Assembly: GCA_963210315.1 (NCBI GenBank) | Contig: OY723259.1 | Location: 620,001-684,000, forward strand | Length of the DNA stretch: 64,000 bases | Reading direction: 5' to 3' | Origin: Rhynchopus euleeides | Taxonomy: Eukaryota; Euglenozoa; Diplonemea; Diplonemida; Diplonemidae | In this document: piece by piece, positions 11,563 to 23,700 of the stretch | How the letters are laid out: each line of letters starts with the position of its first letter | Position numbering within the stretch: the first letter of the stretch is position 1 | The notes under the pieces: model-generated | Told to the model about the DNA's origin: nothing | Databases searched by the model: none | What the model saw: the letters and a program-made list of their open reading frames with translations, nothing else | Program-made: the position numbers and the translations under genes

Positions 11563-13701
11563 AGGGGATGTGATGTTTGGGTGAACGGCTATGTTCCGAG
11601 TCCTGGCCCAGTTCGTACAGCGTGGCGGAGGAGGCGTCCCACGAGGCAGGCTTCTGCAGCACCAGGGTGGTCGGCTGCAGTACAGCCTGCAGGGCACCGA
11701 CCAGCACGGCACCCTCACCGGGGGTGTACAGGAAGCGGCGCCCCGCATCGCATGCCGTGTGCCACACCTGCAGGCCCGCCGCCACACCAGGCCCGGCAAC
11801 AGTCACGAAGCGCTGGCTGCGTGTCCCCACGTCCCCGTGGTACACCGTCCCGCTCGCCAGACCTGCCGTCAGCCGCTCGCACAGCGGCACACGCAGCACA
11901 CGCCGCACGAAATGCACAGCGTTCTCTGCGTGCACAGGTACAGGCTGCACGAGGTTCCACTCAGTGAACAGGCGCTCTCCAAGCAGTGACACAAGCGTAC
12001 CACGGCTCTGATGCAGCAGTGGCATCACTGCCTCCAGGCAGTCGTTGATTTGACGTGCGCTGCTGCTGTCCATCACAGTGGCCAGTGACAGCACACCGAT
12101 CGTTGCGTGAATCTCACTCTCAGGGTTGCCCGAACGCGACGAGAGTAGGAGGACGGCATCGAACCCAGGCTTGAAGCGGATGAGTTGTCAGGGGGTATCA
12201 CTTCTGCGAGTGGCTTGTACTGCCTGTCTGCAAGGGCGGCAGGCCACACGTGCCTCACAGGCAGTGCCTCGCTCACACCCTTCAGCTCTGCCGCAATCTC
12301 GCCACCCGCGACAGCAGGCGCACACGCACCGCTGACCTGCGACCACACCGCACTCGGCACAGCCACCGCACCAGGCACACACGTGCTCTCCAGACGCGAC
12401 GCCACGTTCACCGTGTGCCCGAAGTAGTCCACACGCCCCGTCAGTGCGTTCGTCTCCGCCATCACAGGGCCGTGGTTCACACCGACACGCACCGTGAGCC
12501 CGCCCCACAGTCCTGTCCGCCTGCAGATCGGGACCTCCAGCAGTGCGGCAGGCTACTCCGCAGCAAGCAGTGCCTCCTGCACCGCCAGCCCGAAGCACAC
12601 ACCCGCACACGGCTCCTCGAACGCAACCATGAAGGCGTCCCCGATCGTCTTCACCTCGTACCCGCAGAAACGGGAAACTGCTTCACGCATCACCGCGTTG
12701 TGGATGTTGATCGCCTTCTGCATCGCCTCGGGTGCCGCCTCCCACACAGACGTCGACGCACGGATGTCTGTGAACACAAGTGTTGCCTCCTCGCTCTCTG
12801 ACCCGGGTGCGGCAACAGGTGCAACAGAGCGACGCCCCTCGTCATCACCGTCAATCGACACACGTTCGAACAGCGCTGCAGGGAGGTAGGGTCGGTACAG
12901 CCTGAGGTTGTGCTCCAAACGTTGCAAGGCAGCGTGCATCGCAGGTGGAAGACGCCCTTCCGCCGCCTCCAGCAGCTCCGCCACGGTGTCGACGTCGTAG
13001 CCCGCAAGCAGCTGTGCCGCCGCCTCCACAGTCTCAATGGTCCGTGCCATCGACGCCTGCTCCTTCTCCGCCTCCTCTGCAAACCCGCGTGTCGCAAGGA
13101 AGTCGGTGATCAACACCAGTGCGTATGACATGATATCCAAAATCGTCCAAGACACGCCTTTCGGGCACGGTGGGTTGGAGCAGTTGCATATCTCTTGAAA
13201 CTTGGACATGCGGTACCCCCTCGACGAGCTGCCTGGGAGATTCAGCAGACCGAAGCGGAACTGCACATCAAGCTGAAGCAGCGCAATCCACAAGACGATG
13301 CCGCACATGAGGTACTTTGCAAAGCTTCTGCCGAGACGCAACACGAGTGAGAGGTCCAGCACCAGCACGAACAGAGACCATCTGGGTGTGAAGCTCACTG
13401 CTTGGTTGTGCAGATGCAAGCAGCATATGGCGATTGTCCACAGCACGACCTGTACCTGAAACATGCGTTTCGTGATGTTGATGCGGCACAGGCACTGCAG
13501 GATAATGAGAGATGTGCTGGGAATCATGATGGCAAAGTGCCCAACGATCAGAGACGTGATTGCGGCAGGCGACATCGTCACACACGACAGCACCGTCACA
13601 ATGAAGGTAGCCACACCGATGACGAACACCAGACGCCTGTCACTGCGCTCCCTCCCCTTCAGCCGCCCGTCCATCGACACGATCCCTTCGAACCACTTCA
13701 T
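11561..13701 (-). pseudogene. Membrane adenylyl cyclase A, broken by one nonsense and one frameshift
   Basis: Same plan as cyclase B: start MKWFEGIVSMDG, six hydrophobic segments, signalling helix, class III cyclase domain and degenerate second cyclase domain. The reading is broken twice. A TAG at 12553-12555 replaces the Trp codon of AEWPAALLE in the middle of domain 1, and a missing G near 12135 (CGAACGCGACG against CGAACGGCGACG in B) shifts the frame in the linker before domain 2. The rest is very close to B at DNA level, so inactivation is recent. A truncated 382-residue product with the membrane part and half a cyclase domain could still be made. Confidence 0.9.
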
Positions 13702-14415
13702 AATGATGATCTGGCTGTTGAAACCCGTCTACGGGTGCGTGCAGGCAGTCTCCCCGGCCACATCTGGAAAGGAGATGAGTGAGCTGTGGGGCCGAGGGGC
13801 CGTGTGTGACACGAGGCAGCAAAACGCACCTCCGGACGACTCCACGGGGGAAATGGCACGGGTCTGTCACCGGGTGCCTGCTCTGGGTCAACTCGGGGGA
13901 CTTAAACACGGGGATGGGCTGGTCTGGGGGGCATCAAGCCACCTGGCGCCCTCCAGGTGCTGTCGGGGTCGAAAAGGGGCGCGTCAAAAGTCCGTCCGGA
14001 CCAGAATCACCTCACTACGACGGAATCGGAAGAAGTCTTCTTGGTCCCGTGCCCCCGTTGGTCACGTGAACCCAGATAGCCTAATTACGTTTACGGGAAT
14101 GCACGGCATAATAAGGCCCGTTCGCAGAGCTGTGAACAATGCGACGTCGTCTTAAGGGGTTCATCCGGAAGGATGACCCCCGACAGGAAGGTGAAGAGGG
14201 GGGGGGAGAGGGTCCAGCAGAAGATGGTGTTCTTCGAAAGGCAGCGCTTCGAACACACCACAGCCCGTTGCAGCTACACTTGGGATAAGGAGCAGATTGC
14301 GTATCCCTGTGGGAACACGTGGTGGCGAAGAACACTGTTTGCACCCCAACCGACACAGGCCCCCCACTCCGCCGCACCATGCCAGAAAGGCAGGTGAACG
14401 GGCATGAGGATTGCT
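13702..14415. other. Spacer between cyclases A and B
   Basis: No gene. Positions 14090-14210 closely match 25978-26113 (GCCCGTTCGCAGAGCTGTG, CATCCGGAAGGATGACCCCC), so a 3'-flanking block was copied along with the B and C genes. Confidence 0.6.
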
Positions 14416-14429
14416 GACCGCGAGGGCGG

Positions 14430-16571
14430 TCAGAGGATGTGCTGCTTGGGCGCACAGTTTTCCTCTGAGTCACGGCCCAGTTCGTACAGCGTGGCGGAGG
14501 AGGCGTCCCACGAGGCAGGCTTCTGCAGCACCAGGGTGGTCGGCTGCAGGACAGCCTGCAGGGCACCGACCAGCACGGCACCCTCACCGGGGGTGTACAG
14601 GAAGCGGCGCCCCGCATCGCATGCCGTGCGCCACACCTGCAGGCCCGCCGCCACACCAGGCCCGGCAACAGTCACGAAGCGCTGGCTGCGTGTCCCCACG
14701 TCCCCGTGGTACACCGTCCCGCTCGCCAGACCTGCTGTCAGCCGCTCGCACAGCGGCACACGCAGCACATGCCGCACGAAATGCACAGCGTTCTCTGCGT
14801 GCACAGGTACAGGCTGCACGAGGTTCCACCCCGTGAACAGGCGCTCCCCAAGCAGTGACACAAGCGTACCATGGCTCTGCTGGAGGTGTGGCATCACTGC
14901 CTCCAGGCAGTCGTTGATTTGACGTGCGCTGCTGCTGTCCATCACAGTGGCCAGTGACAGCACACCGATCGTTGCGTGAATCTCACTCTCAGGGTTGCCC
15001 GAACGGCGACGAGAGTAGGAGGACGGCATCGAACCCAGGCTTGAAGCGGATGAGTTGTCAGGAGGTATCACTTCTGCGAGTGGCTTGTACTGCCTGTCTG
15101 CAAGGGCGGCAGGCCACACGTGCCTCACAGGCAGTGCCTCGCTCACACCCTTCAGCTCTGCCGCAATCTCGCCACCCGCGACAGCAGGCGCACACGCACC
15201 GCTGACCTGCGACCACACGGCACTCGGCACAGCCACCGCACCAGGCACACACGTGCTCTCCAGACGCGACGCCACGTTCACCGTGTGCCCGAAGTAGTCC
15301 ACACGCCCCGTCAGTGCGTTCGTCTCCGCCATCACAGGGCCGTGGTTCACACCGACACGCACCGTGAGCCCGCCCCACAGTCCTGTCCGCCTGCAGATCG
15401 GGACCTCCAGCAGTGCGGCAGGCCACTCCGCAGCAAGCAGTGCCTCCTGCACCGCCAGCCCGAAGCACACACCCGCACACGGCTCCTCAAACGCAACCAT
15501 GAAGGCATCCCCGATCGTCTTCACCTCGTACCCGCAGAACCGGGAAACGGCTTCACGCATCACCGCGTTGTGTGTCCGGATTACCTTCTGCATCGCCTCG
15601 GGTGCCGCCTCCCACACAGACGTCGACGCACGGATGTCTGTGAACACAAGTGTTGCCTCCTCGCTCTCTGACCCGGGTGCGGCAACAGGTGCAACAGAGC
15701 GACGCCCCTCGTCATCACCGTCAATCGACACACGTTCGAACAGCGCTACAGGGAGGTAGGGTCGGTACAGCCTGAGGTTGTGCTCCAAACGTTGCAAGGC
15801 AGCGTGCATTGCAGGTGGAAGACGCCCCTCCGCCGCCTCCAGCAGCTCCGCCACGGTGTCGACGTCGTAGCCCGCAAGCAGCTGTGCCGCCGCCTCCACA
15901 GTCTCAATGGTCCGTGCCATCGACGCCTGCTCCTTCCCTGCCTCATCTGCAAACCCGCGTGTCGCAAGGAAGTCTATGATCAGCACCAGTGCGTATGACA
16001 TCACGTCCACAACCGTCCAAGACAGACCTCTCGGACACGGTGGGTTGGAGCAGTTGCATACCTCCTGCAACTTCGACATGCGGTGTTCGCTTGAAGAGCT
16101 GCCCGGCAGGTCCAGCAGACCGAAGCGGAACTGCACGTCAAGCTGAAGCAGCGCAACCCACAATAGTACAACACACACGAGGTACCTTGCAAAGCTTCTG
16201 CCGAGACGCAACACGAGTGAGAGGTCCAGCACCAGCACGAACAGAGACCATCTGGGTGAGAACCTTTCTGCTTGGTTGTGGAGGTGCAAGCAGCATATAG
16301 ATATAGTCCACAGCACGACGTACACCTGAAACATGCGTTTCGTGATGTTGATGCGGCACAGGCACTGCAGAATGATCGCAGATGCGGTAGGTATTAATGT
16401 GACCAAGTGTCCTATGCCCACCGATGTGACCTCATTAAGCGCCAACGTCACACAGGATATTAGACCGAGGATGAAGGTCGCCAGACCGATGATAAAGAGC
16501 AGGCGCCTGTCACTGCGCTCCTTCCCCTTCAGCTGTCCGTCCATCGACACGATCCCTTCGAACCACCCCAT
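14430..16571 (-). CDS. Membrane adenylyl cyclase B (intact)
   Basis: Predicted to make cAMP from ATP at a membrane. From the conserved start MGWFEGIVSMDG the protein is 713 residues; the open frame runs upstream to 16757, but that 62-residue extension is not conserved in A, C or D, so the later ATG is preferred. Six hydrophobic segments lie between about residues 24 and 203, then a helical signalling segment (about 207-275) and a class III cyclase domain (about 305-455). That domain has both metal Asp (FTDI, GDAF), the adenine-selecting Lys and Asp (EVKTIGD, VDYFG), and the transition-state Asn and Arg (NVASR), so a homodimer could be active. A second, degenerate cyclase domain (about 535-700) lacks these residues. 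GC-rich, intronless, in the same orientation as its four relatives. Confidence 0.92.
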   Translation of the reverse strand: MGWFEGIVSMDGQLKGKERSDRRLLFIIGLATFILGLISCVTLALNEVTSVGIGHLVTLIPTASAIILQCLCRINITKRMFQVYVVLWTISICCLHLHNQAERFSPRWSLFVLVLDLSLVLRLGRSFARYLVCVVLLWVALLQLDVQFRFGLLDLPGSSSSEHRMSKLQEVCNCSNPPCPRGLSWTVVDVMSYALVLIIDFLATRGFADEAGKEQASMARTIETVEAAAQLLAGYDVDTVAELLEAAEGRLPPAMHAALQRLEHNLRLYRPYLPVALFERVSIDGDDEGRRSVAPVAAPGSESEEATLVFTDIRASTSVWEAAPEAMQKVIRTHNAVMREAVSRFCGYEVKTIGDAFMVAFEEPCAGVCFGLAVQEALLAAEWPAALLEVPICRRTGLWGGLTVRVGVNHGPVMAETNALTGRVDYFGHTVNVASRLESTCVPGAVAVPSAVWSQVSGACAPAVAGGEIAAELKGVSEALPVRHVWPAALADRQYKPLAEVIPPDNSSASSLGSMPSSYSRRRSGNPESEIHATIGVLSLATVMDSSSARQINDCLEAVMPHLQQSHGTLVSLLGERLFTGWNLVQPVPVHAENAVHFVRHVLRVPLCERLTAGLASGTVYHGDVGTRSQRFVTVAGPGVAAGLQVWRTACDAGRRFLYTPGEGAVLVGALQAVLQPTTLVLQKPASWDASSATLYELGRDSEENCAPKQHIL

Positions 16572-17773
16572 TGCCCTGACCTGACTGTTGACAACCGACT
16601 CCCGCTTGATGGTGTGTAGAATCCAATGATCGCCTCTCAACCCGTGAACCTGGAGCGAGGGCCGCTGGCGGTGCATCTCTGGCATGAAGGTGGCTATCAC
16701 AGAAACAGAAACGCGTTCCGTGTCCGTATAGCCGAGGCCCGGTGTCCACCCAGCCACAGTGTTCTGCAGGTGTGTGAAGGTGTGATGGTGTGAGTTCTGG
16801 GGTTGGTGGGCTAGTGCGTGACCTCAGGCTGCAGCATTCCCGTGCTGCGTTCTGCTGACGCAATGGCCGACATGTGTCTGTGTTGGAGCAGCAGTGCCTG
16901 GCCAGGGGGTGTTCTGGTCGGGCCACCCAGAGCCGGCCTGCCACACCAGCAAGGAGTCCGGCCCACTGCAAAACTCCGCCAACACGGAGGAAAGGCAGGT
17001 GGTCATCAAACCTGCACGAAGGTCTTCGATCCAGGAGAGCAAACGCGCATGAACCTTGATAAGAGACAACTCCTCGGTGTGGGTGTGGGGAGGGGGGGAT
17101 GTTAGCTGCAAGTCTCACCTCGCTGCCGGACTGGCTGCTGGGGCCCTGCACCACGGTGGGGTCTCACGGACAGAAACTCAAAAGCCTCACAAACGGATCA
17201 ACACCCGAGACTGAGACAGTGTCGGTGCGCCTCTCGTTGTCATATGGCGGACTCCGGTAAACGTATCTACACGGGGGTCTTCACTGGTCGATATTCTTCG
17301 TCAATCTTTGTCAGTATTCAGCCAATTCAACTGGAAATGCACCAAAATGCACTGACATCACCCTGTAGCGAAGACCCCCATGGACCGCAAATAAAAGATA
17401 AGGGGGGGTGTCGATTTTTTCGGTTTTTTTCCTTTTTTCCTTTTTTTTCGTTTTTTCCGCCTGTGGGCGCTGGCTGCGACTTGGTCAAAATTCGACGAAA
17501 AAAAATCCGAAAAAAAAACGGAAAACGAAAAAACGGAAAATCCCAAAATCGACACCCTGATTTTCCGTTTTTTTCCGTTTTTTTCCCAGCACCAGAAATA
17601 GGCAGGGTTGTCGTAAGACCGGCATGCCAAGGGGGAGGTGCTCGCATTTTTTTTGGGGGGTCCAGAATGGGTCGTTTTTGGACATTTGAGCCCACTGCGA
17701 GCAGTGCCGGGTCCCGGAAACGCTGTTTCAAACGCTCAAAAGGGGAGGCGGTGGGCACCAGAACCCAGTAAAT
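16572..17773. other. Upstream of cyclase B to satellite edge
   Basis: No supportable gene. Positions 17369-17385 carry GCGAAGACCCCCATGG, a motif also seen at about 59410, 60480 and 60868. Positions 17405-17590 are T/A homopolymer sequence whose Phe/Lys-rich frames are artefacts. Confidence 0.5.
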
Positions 17774-20700
17774 TTACCACAAATGGACCCACCCACAAAT
17801 GGGTTACCCCCTACCTCTAGGGGTTCCCCCCACCCACAAACGGGTTCCCCCCTACCTCTAGGGGTTCCCCCCACCCACAAACGGGTTACCCCCTACCTCT
17901 AGGGGTTCCCCCCACCCACAAATGGGTTACCCCCTGCCTCTAGGGGTTCCCCCCACTCACAAATGGGTTACCCCCTACCTCTAGGGGTTCCCCCCACCCA
18001 CAAACGGGTTCCCCCCTACCTCTAGGGGTTCCCCCCACTCACAAATGGGTTACCCCCTACCTCTAGGGGTTCCCCCCACCCACAAATGGGTTACCCCCTG
18101 CCTCTAGGGGTTCCCCCCACTCACAAATGGGTTACCCCCTACCTCTAGGGGTTCCCCCCACCCACAAACGGGTTCCCCCCTACCTCTAGGGGTTCCCCCC
18201 ACTCACAAACGGGTTACCCCCTACCTCTAGGGGTTCCCCCCACCCACAAATGGGTTACCCCCTACCTCTAGGGGTTCCCCCCACCCACAAACGGGTTACC
18301 CCCTACCTCTAGGGGTTCCCCCCAGCCTCTAATGGGTTACCCCCTGCCTCTAGGGGTTCCCCCCACCCACAAATGGGTTACCCCCTGCCTCTAGGGGTTC
18401 CCCCCACTCACAAATGGGTTACCCCCTACCTCTAGGGGTTCCCCCCACCCACAAACGGGTTACCCCCTACCTCTAGGGGTTCCCCCCACCCACAAATGGG
18501 TTACCCCCTGCCTCTAGAGGTTCCCCCCACCCACAAACGGGTTCCCCCCTACCTCTAGGGGTTCCCCCCTGCCTCTAGAGGTTCCCCCCACTCACAAACG
18601 GGTTACCCCCTACCTCTAGGGGTTCCCCCCACCTACCAATGGGTTACCCCCTACCTCTAGGGGTTCCCCCCACCTACCAATGGGTTACCCCCTGCCTCTA
18701 GGGGTTCCCCCCACTCACAAATGGGTTACCCCCTACCTCTAGGGGTTCCCCCCACCCACAAACGGGTTCCCCCCTACCTCTAGGGGTTCCCCCCACTCAC
18801 AAATGGGTTACCCCCTACCTCTAGGGGTTCCCCCCACCCACAAATGGGTTACCCCCTGCCTCTAGGGGTTCCCCCCACTCACAAATGGGTTACCCCCTAC
18901 CTCTAGGGGTTCCCCCCACCCACAAACGGGTTCCCCCCTACCTCTAGGGGTTCCCCCCACTCACAAACGGGTTACCCCCTACCTCTAGGGGTTCCCCCCA
19001 CCCACAAATGGGTTACCCCCTACCTCTAGGGGTTCCCCCCACCCACAAACGGGTTACCCCCTACCTCTAGGGGTTCCCCCCAGCCACTAATGGGTTACCC
19101 CCTGCCTCTAGGGGTTCCCCCCACCCACAAATGGGTTACCCCCTGCCTCTAGGGGTTCCCCCCACTCACAAATGGGTTACCCCCTACCTCTAGGGGTTCC
19201 CCCCACCCACAAACGGGTTACCCCCTACCTCTAGGGGTTCCCCCCAGCCACTAATGGGTTACCCCCTGCCTCTAGGGGTTCCCCCCACTCACAAACGGGT
19301 TACCCCCTACCTCTAGGGGTTCCCCCCACCCACAAATGGGTTACCCCCTACCTCTAGGGGTTCCCCCCACCCACAAACGGGTTACCCCCTACCTCTAGGG
19401 GTTCCCCCCAGCCTCTAATGGGTTACCCCCTGCCTCTAGGGGTTCCCCCCACCCACAAATGGGTTACCCCCTGCCTCTAGGGGTTCCCCCCACTCACAAA
19501 TGGGTTACCCCCTACCTCTAGGGGTTCCCCCCACCCACAAACGGGTTCCCCCCTACCTCTAGGGGTTCCCCCCACCCACAAATGGGTTACCCCCTGCCTC
19601 TAGAGGTTCCCCCCACCCACAAACGGGTTCCCCCCTACCTCTAGGGGTTCCCCCCTGCCTCTAGAGGTTCCCCCCACTCACAAACGGGTTACCCCCTACC
19701 TCTAGGGGTTCCCCCCACCTACCAATGGGTTACCCCCTACCTCTAGGGGTTCCCCCCACCTACCAATGGGTTACCCCCTGCCTCTAGGGGTTCCCCCCAC
19801 CCACAAACGGGTTCCCCCCTACCTCTAGGGGTTCCCCCCACTCACAAATGGGTTACCCCCTACCTCTAGGGGTTCCCCCCACCCACAAATGGGTTACCCC
19901 CTGCCTCTAGGGGTTCCCCCCACTCACAAATGGGTTACCCCCTACCTCTAGGGGTTCCCCCCACCCACAAACGGGTTCCCCCCTACCTCTAGGGGTTCCC
20001 CCCACTCACAAACGGGTTACCCCCTACCTCTAGGGGTTCCCCCCACCCACAAATGGGTTACCCCCTACCTCTAGGGGTTCCCCCCACCCACAAACGGGTT
20101 ACCCCCTACCTCTAGGGGTTCCCCCCAGCCACTAATGGGTTACCCCCTGCCTCTAGGGGTTCCCCCCACCCACAAATGGGTTACCCCCTGCCTCTAGGGG
20201 TTCCCCCCACTCACAAATGGGTTACCCCCTACCTCTAGGGGTTCCCCCCACCCACAAACGGGTTACCCCCTACCTCTAGGGGTTCCCCCCAGCCACTAAT
20301 GGGTTACCCCCTGCCTCTAGGGGTTCCCCCCACTCACAAACGGGTTACCCCCTACCTCTAGGGGTTCCCCCCACCCACAAATGGGTTACCCCCTACCTCT
20401 AGGGGTTCCCCCCACCCACAAACGGGTTACCCCCTACCTCTAGGGGTTCCCCCCAGCCTCTAATGGGTTACCCCCTGCCTCTAGGGGTTCCCCCCACCCA
20501 CAAATGGGTTACCCCCTGCCTCTAGGGGTTCCCCCCACTCACAAATGGGTTACCCCCTACCTCTAGGGGTTCCCCCCACCCACAAACGGGTTCCCCCCTA
20601 CCTCTAGGGGTTCCCCCCACCCACAAATGGGTTACCCCCTGCCTCTAGAGGTTCCCCCCACCCACAAACGGGTTCCCCCCTACCTCTAGGGGTTCCCCCC

Positions 20701-23700
20701 TGCCTCTAGAGGTTCCCCCCACTCACAAACGGGTTACCCCCTACCTCTAGGGGTTCCCCCCACCTACCAATGGGTTACCCCCTACCTCTAGGGGTTCCCC
20801 CCACCTACCAATGGGTTACCCCCTGCCTCTAGGGGTTCCCCCCACTCACAAATGGGTTACCCCCTACCTCTAGGGGTTCCCCCCACCCACAAACGGGTTC
20901 CCCCCTACCTCTAGGGGTTCCCCCCACTCACAAATGGGTTACCCCCTACCTCTAGGGGTTCCCCCCACCCACAAATGGGTTACCCCCTGCCTCTAGAGGT
21001 TCCCCCCACTCACAAATGGGTTACCCCCTACCTCTAGGGGTTCCCCCCACCCACAAACGGGTTCCCCCCTACCTCTAGGGGTTCCCCCCACTCACAAACG
21101 GGTTACCCCCTACCTCTAGGGGTTCCCCCCACCCACAAATGGGTTACCCCCTACCTCTAGGGGTTCCCCCCACCCACAAACGGGTTACCCCCTACCTCTA
21201 GGGGTTCCCCCCAGCCACTAATGGGTTACCCCCTGCCTCTAGGGGTTCCCCCCACCCACAAATGGGTTACCCCCTGCCTCTAGGGGTTCCCCCCACTCAC
21301 AAATGGGTTACCCCCTACCTCTAGGGGTTCCCCCCACCCACAAACGGGTTACCCCCTACCTCTAGGGGTTCCCCCCACCCACAAATGGGTTACCCCCTGC
21401 CTCTAGAGGTTCCCCCCACCCACAAACGGGTTCCCCCCTACCTCTAGGGGTTCCCCCCTGCCTCTAGAGGTTCCCCCCACTCACAAACGGGTTACCCCCT
21501 ACCTCTAGGGGTTCCCCCCACCTACCAATGGGTTACCCCCTGCCTCTAGGGGTTCCCCCCACTCACAAATGGGTTACCCCCTACCTCTAGGGGTTCCCCC
21601 CACCCACAAACGGGTTCCCCCCTACCTCTAGGGGTTCCCCCCACTCACAAATGGGTTACCCCCTACCTCTAGGGGTTCCCCCCACCCACAAATGGGTTAC
21701 CCCCTGCCTCTAGGGGTTCCCCCCACTCACAAATGGGTTACCCCCTACCTCTAGGGGTTCCCCCCACCCACAAACGGGTTCCCCCCTACCTCTAGGGGTT
21801 CCCCCCACTCACAAATGGGTTACCCCCTACCTCTAGGGGTTCCCCCCACCCACAAATGGGTTACCCCCTGCCTCTAGGGGTTCCCCCCACTCACAAATGG
21901 GTTACCCCCTACCTCTAGGGGTTCCCCCCACCCACAAACGGGTTCCCCCCTACCTCTAGGGGTTCCCCCCACTCACAAACGGGTTACCCCCTACCTCTAG
22001 GGGTTCCCCCCGCCCACAAATGGGTTACCCCCTACCTCTAGGGGTTCCCCCCACCCACAAACGGGTTCCCCCCTACCTCTAGGGGTTCCCCCCACTCACA
22101 AATGGGTTACCCCCTACCTCTAGGGGTTCCCCCCACCCACAAACGGGTTACCCCCTACCTCTAGGGGTTCCCCCCAGCCACTAATGGGTTACCCCCTGCC
22201 TCTAGGGGTTCCCCCCACCCACAAATGGGTTACCCCCTGCCTCTAGGGGTTCCCCCCACTCACAAATGGGTTACCCCCTACCTCTAGGGGTTCCCCCCAC
22301 CCACAAACGGGTTACCCCCTACCTCTAGGGGTTCCCCCCACCCACAAATGGGTTACCCCCTGCCTCTAGAGGTTCCCCCCACCCACAAACGGGTTCCCCC
22401 CTACCTCTAGGGGTTCCCCCCACTCACAAATGGGTTACCCCCTACCTCTAGGGGTTCCCCCCTGCCTCTAGAGGTTCCCCCCACTCACAAACGGGTTACC
22501 CCCTACCTCTAGGGGTTCCCCCCACCTACCAATGGGTTACCCCCTGCCTCTAGGGGTTCCCCCCACCCACAAATGGGTTACCCCCTGCCTCTAGGGGTTC
22601 CCCCCACTCACAAATGGGTTACCCCCTACCTCTAGGGGTTCCCCCCACCCACAAACGGGTTCCCCCCTACCTCTAGGGGTTCCCCCCACTCACAAATGGG
22701 TTACCCCCTACCTCTAGGGGTTCCCCCCACCCACAAATGGGTTACCCCCTGCCTCTAGAGGTTCCCCCCACTCACAAACGGGTTACCCCCTACCTCTAGG
22801 GGTTCCCCCCACTCACAAACGGGTTACCCCCTACCTCTAGGGGTTCCCCCCACCCACAAATGGGTTACCCCCTGCCTCTAGAGGTTCCCCCCACTCACAA
22901 ACGGGTTACCCCCTACCTCTAGGGGTTCCCCCCACCCACAAACGGGTTCCCCCCTACCTCTAGGGGTTCCCCCCACTCACAAACGGGTTACCCCCTACCT
23001 CTAGGGGTTCCCCCCACCCACAAATGGGTTACCCCCTGCCTCTAGAGGTTCCCCCCACTCACAAACGGGTTACCCCCTACCTCTAGGGGTTCCCCCCACC
23101 TACCAATGGGTTACCCCCTACCTCTAGGGGTTCCCCCCACCTACCAATGGGTTACCCCCTGCCTCTAGGGGTTCCCCCCACTCACAAATGGGTTACCCCC
23201 TACCTCTAGGGGTTCCCCCCACCCACAAACGGGTTCCCCCCTACCTCTAGGGGTTCCCCCCACTCACAAATGGGTTACCCCCTACCTCTAGGGGTTCCCC
23301 CCACCCACAAATGGGTTACCCCCTGCCTCTAGAGGTTCCCCCCACTCACAAACGGGTTACCCCCTACCTCTAGGGGTTCCCCCCACCCACAAACGGGTTC
23401 CCCCCTACCTCTAGGGGTTCCCCCCACTCACAAACGGGTTACCCCCTACCTCTAGGGGTTCCCCCCACCCACAAATGGGTTACCCCCTGCCTCTAGAGGT
23501 TCCCCCCACTCACAAACGGGTTACCCCCTACCTCTAGGGGTTCCCCCCACCTACCAATGGGTTACCCCCTACCTCTAGGGGTTCCCCCCACCTACCAATG
23601 GGTTACCCCCTGCCTCTAGGGGTTCCCCCCACTCACAAATGGGTTACCCCCTACCTCTAGGGGTTCCCCCCACCCACAAACGGGTTCCCCCCTACCTCTA

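Noticed and set aside
12188..12610. Cys/Arg-rich frames antisense or shifted within the cyclase genes (also at 15058, 26915 and 54774)
   Set aside because: Shadow frames created by GC-rich codon bias in the conserved cyclase domain; they recur only because the gene recurs.
16572..16757. 62-residue N-terminal extension of cyclase B
   Set aside because: Not conserved in A, C or D, which begin at MGWFEG/MKWFEG or just upstream.
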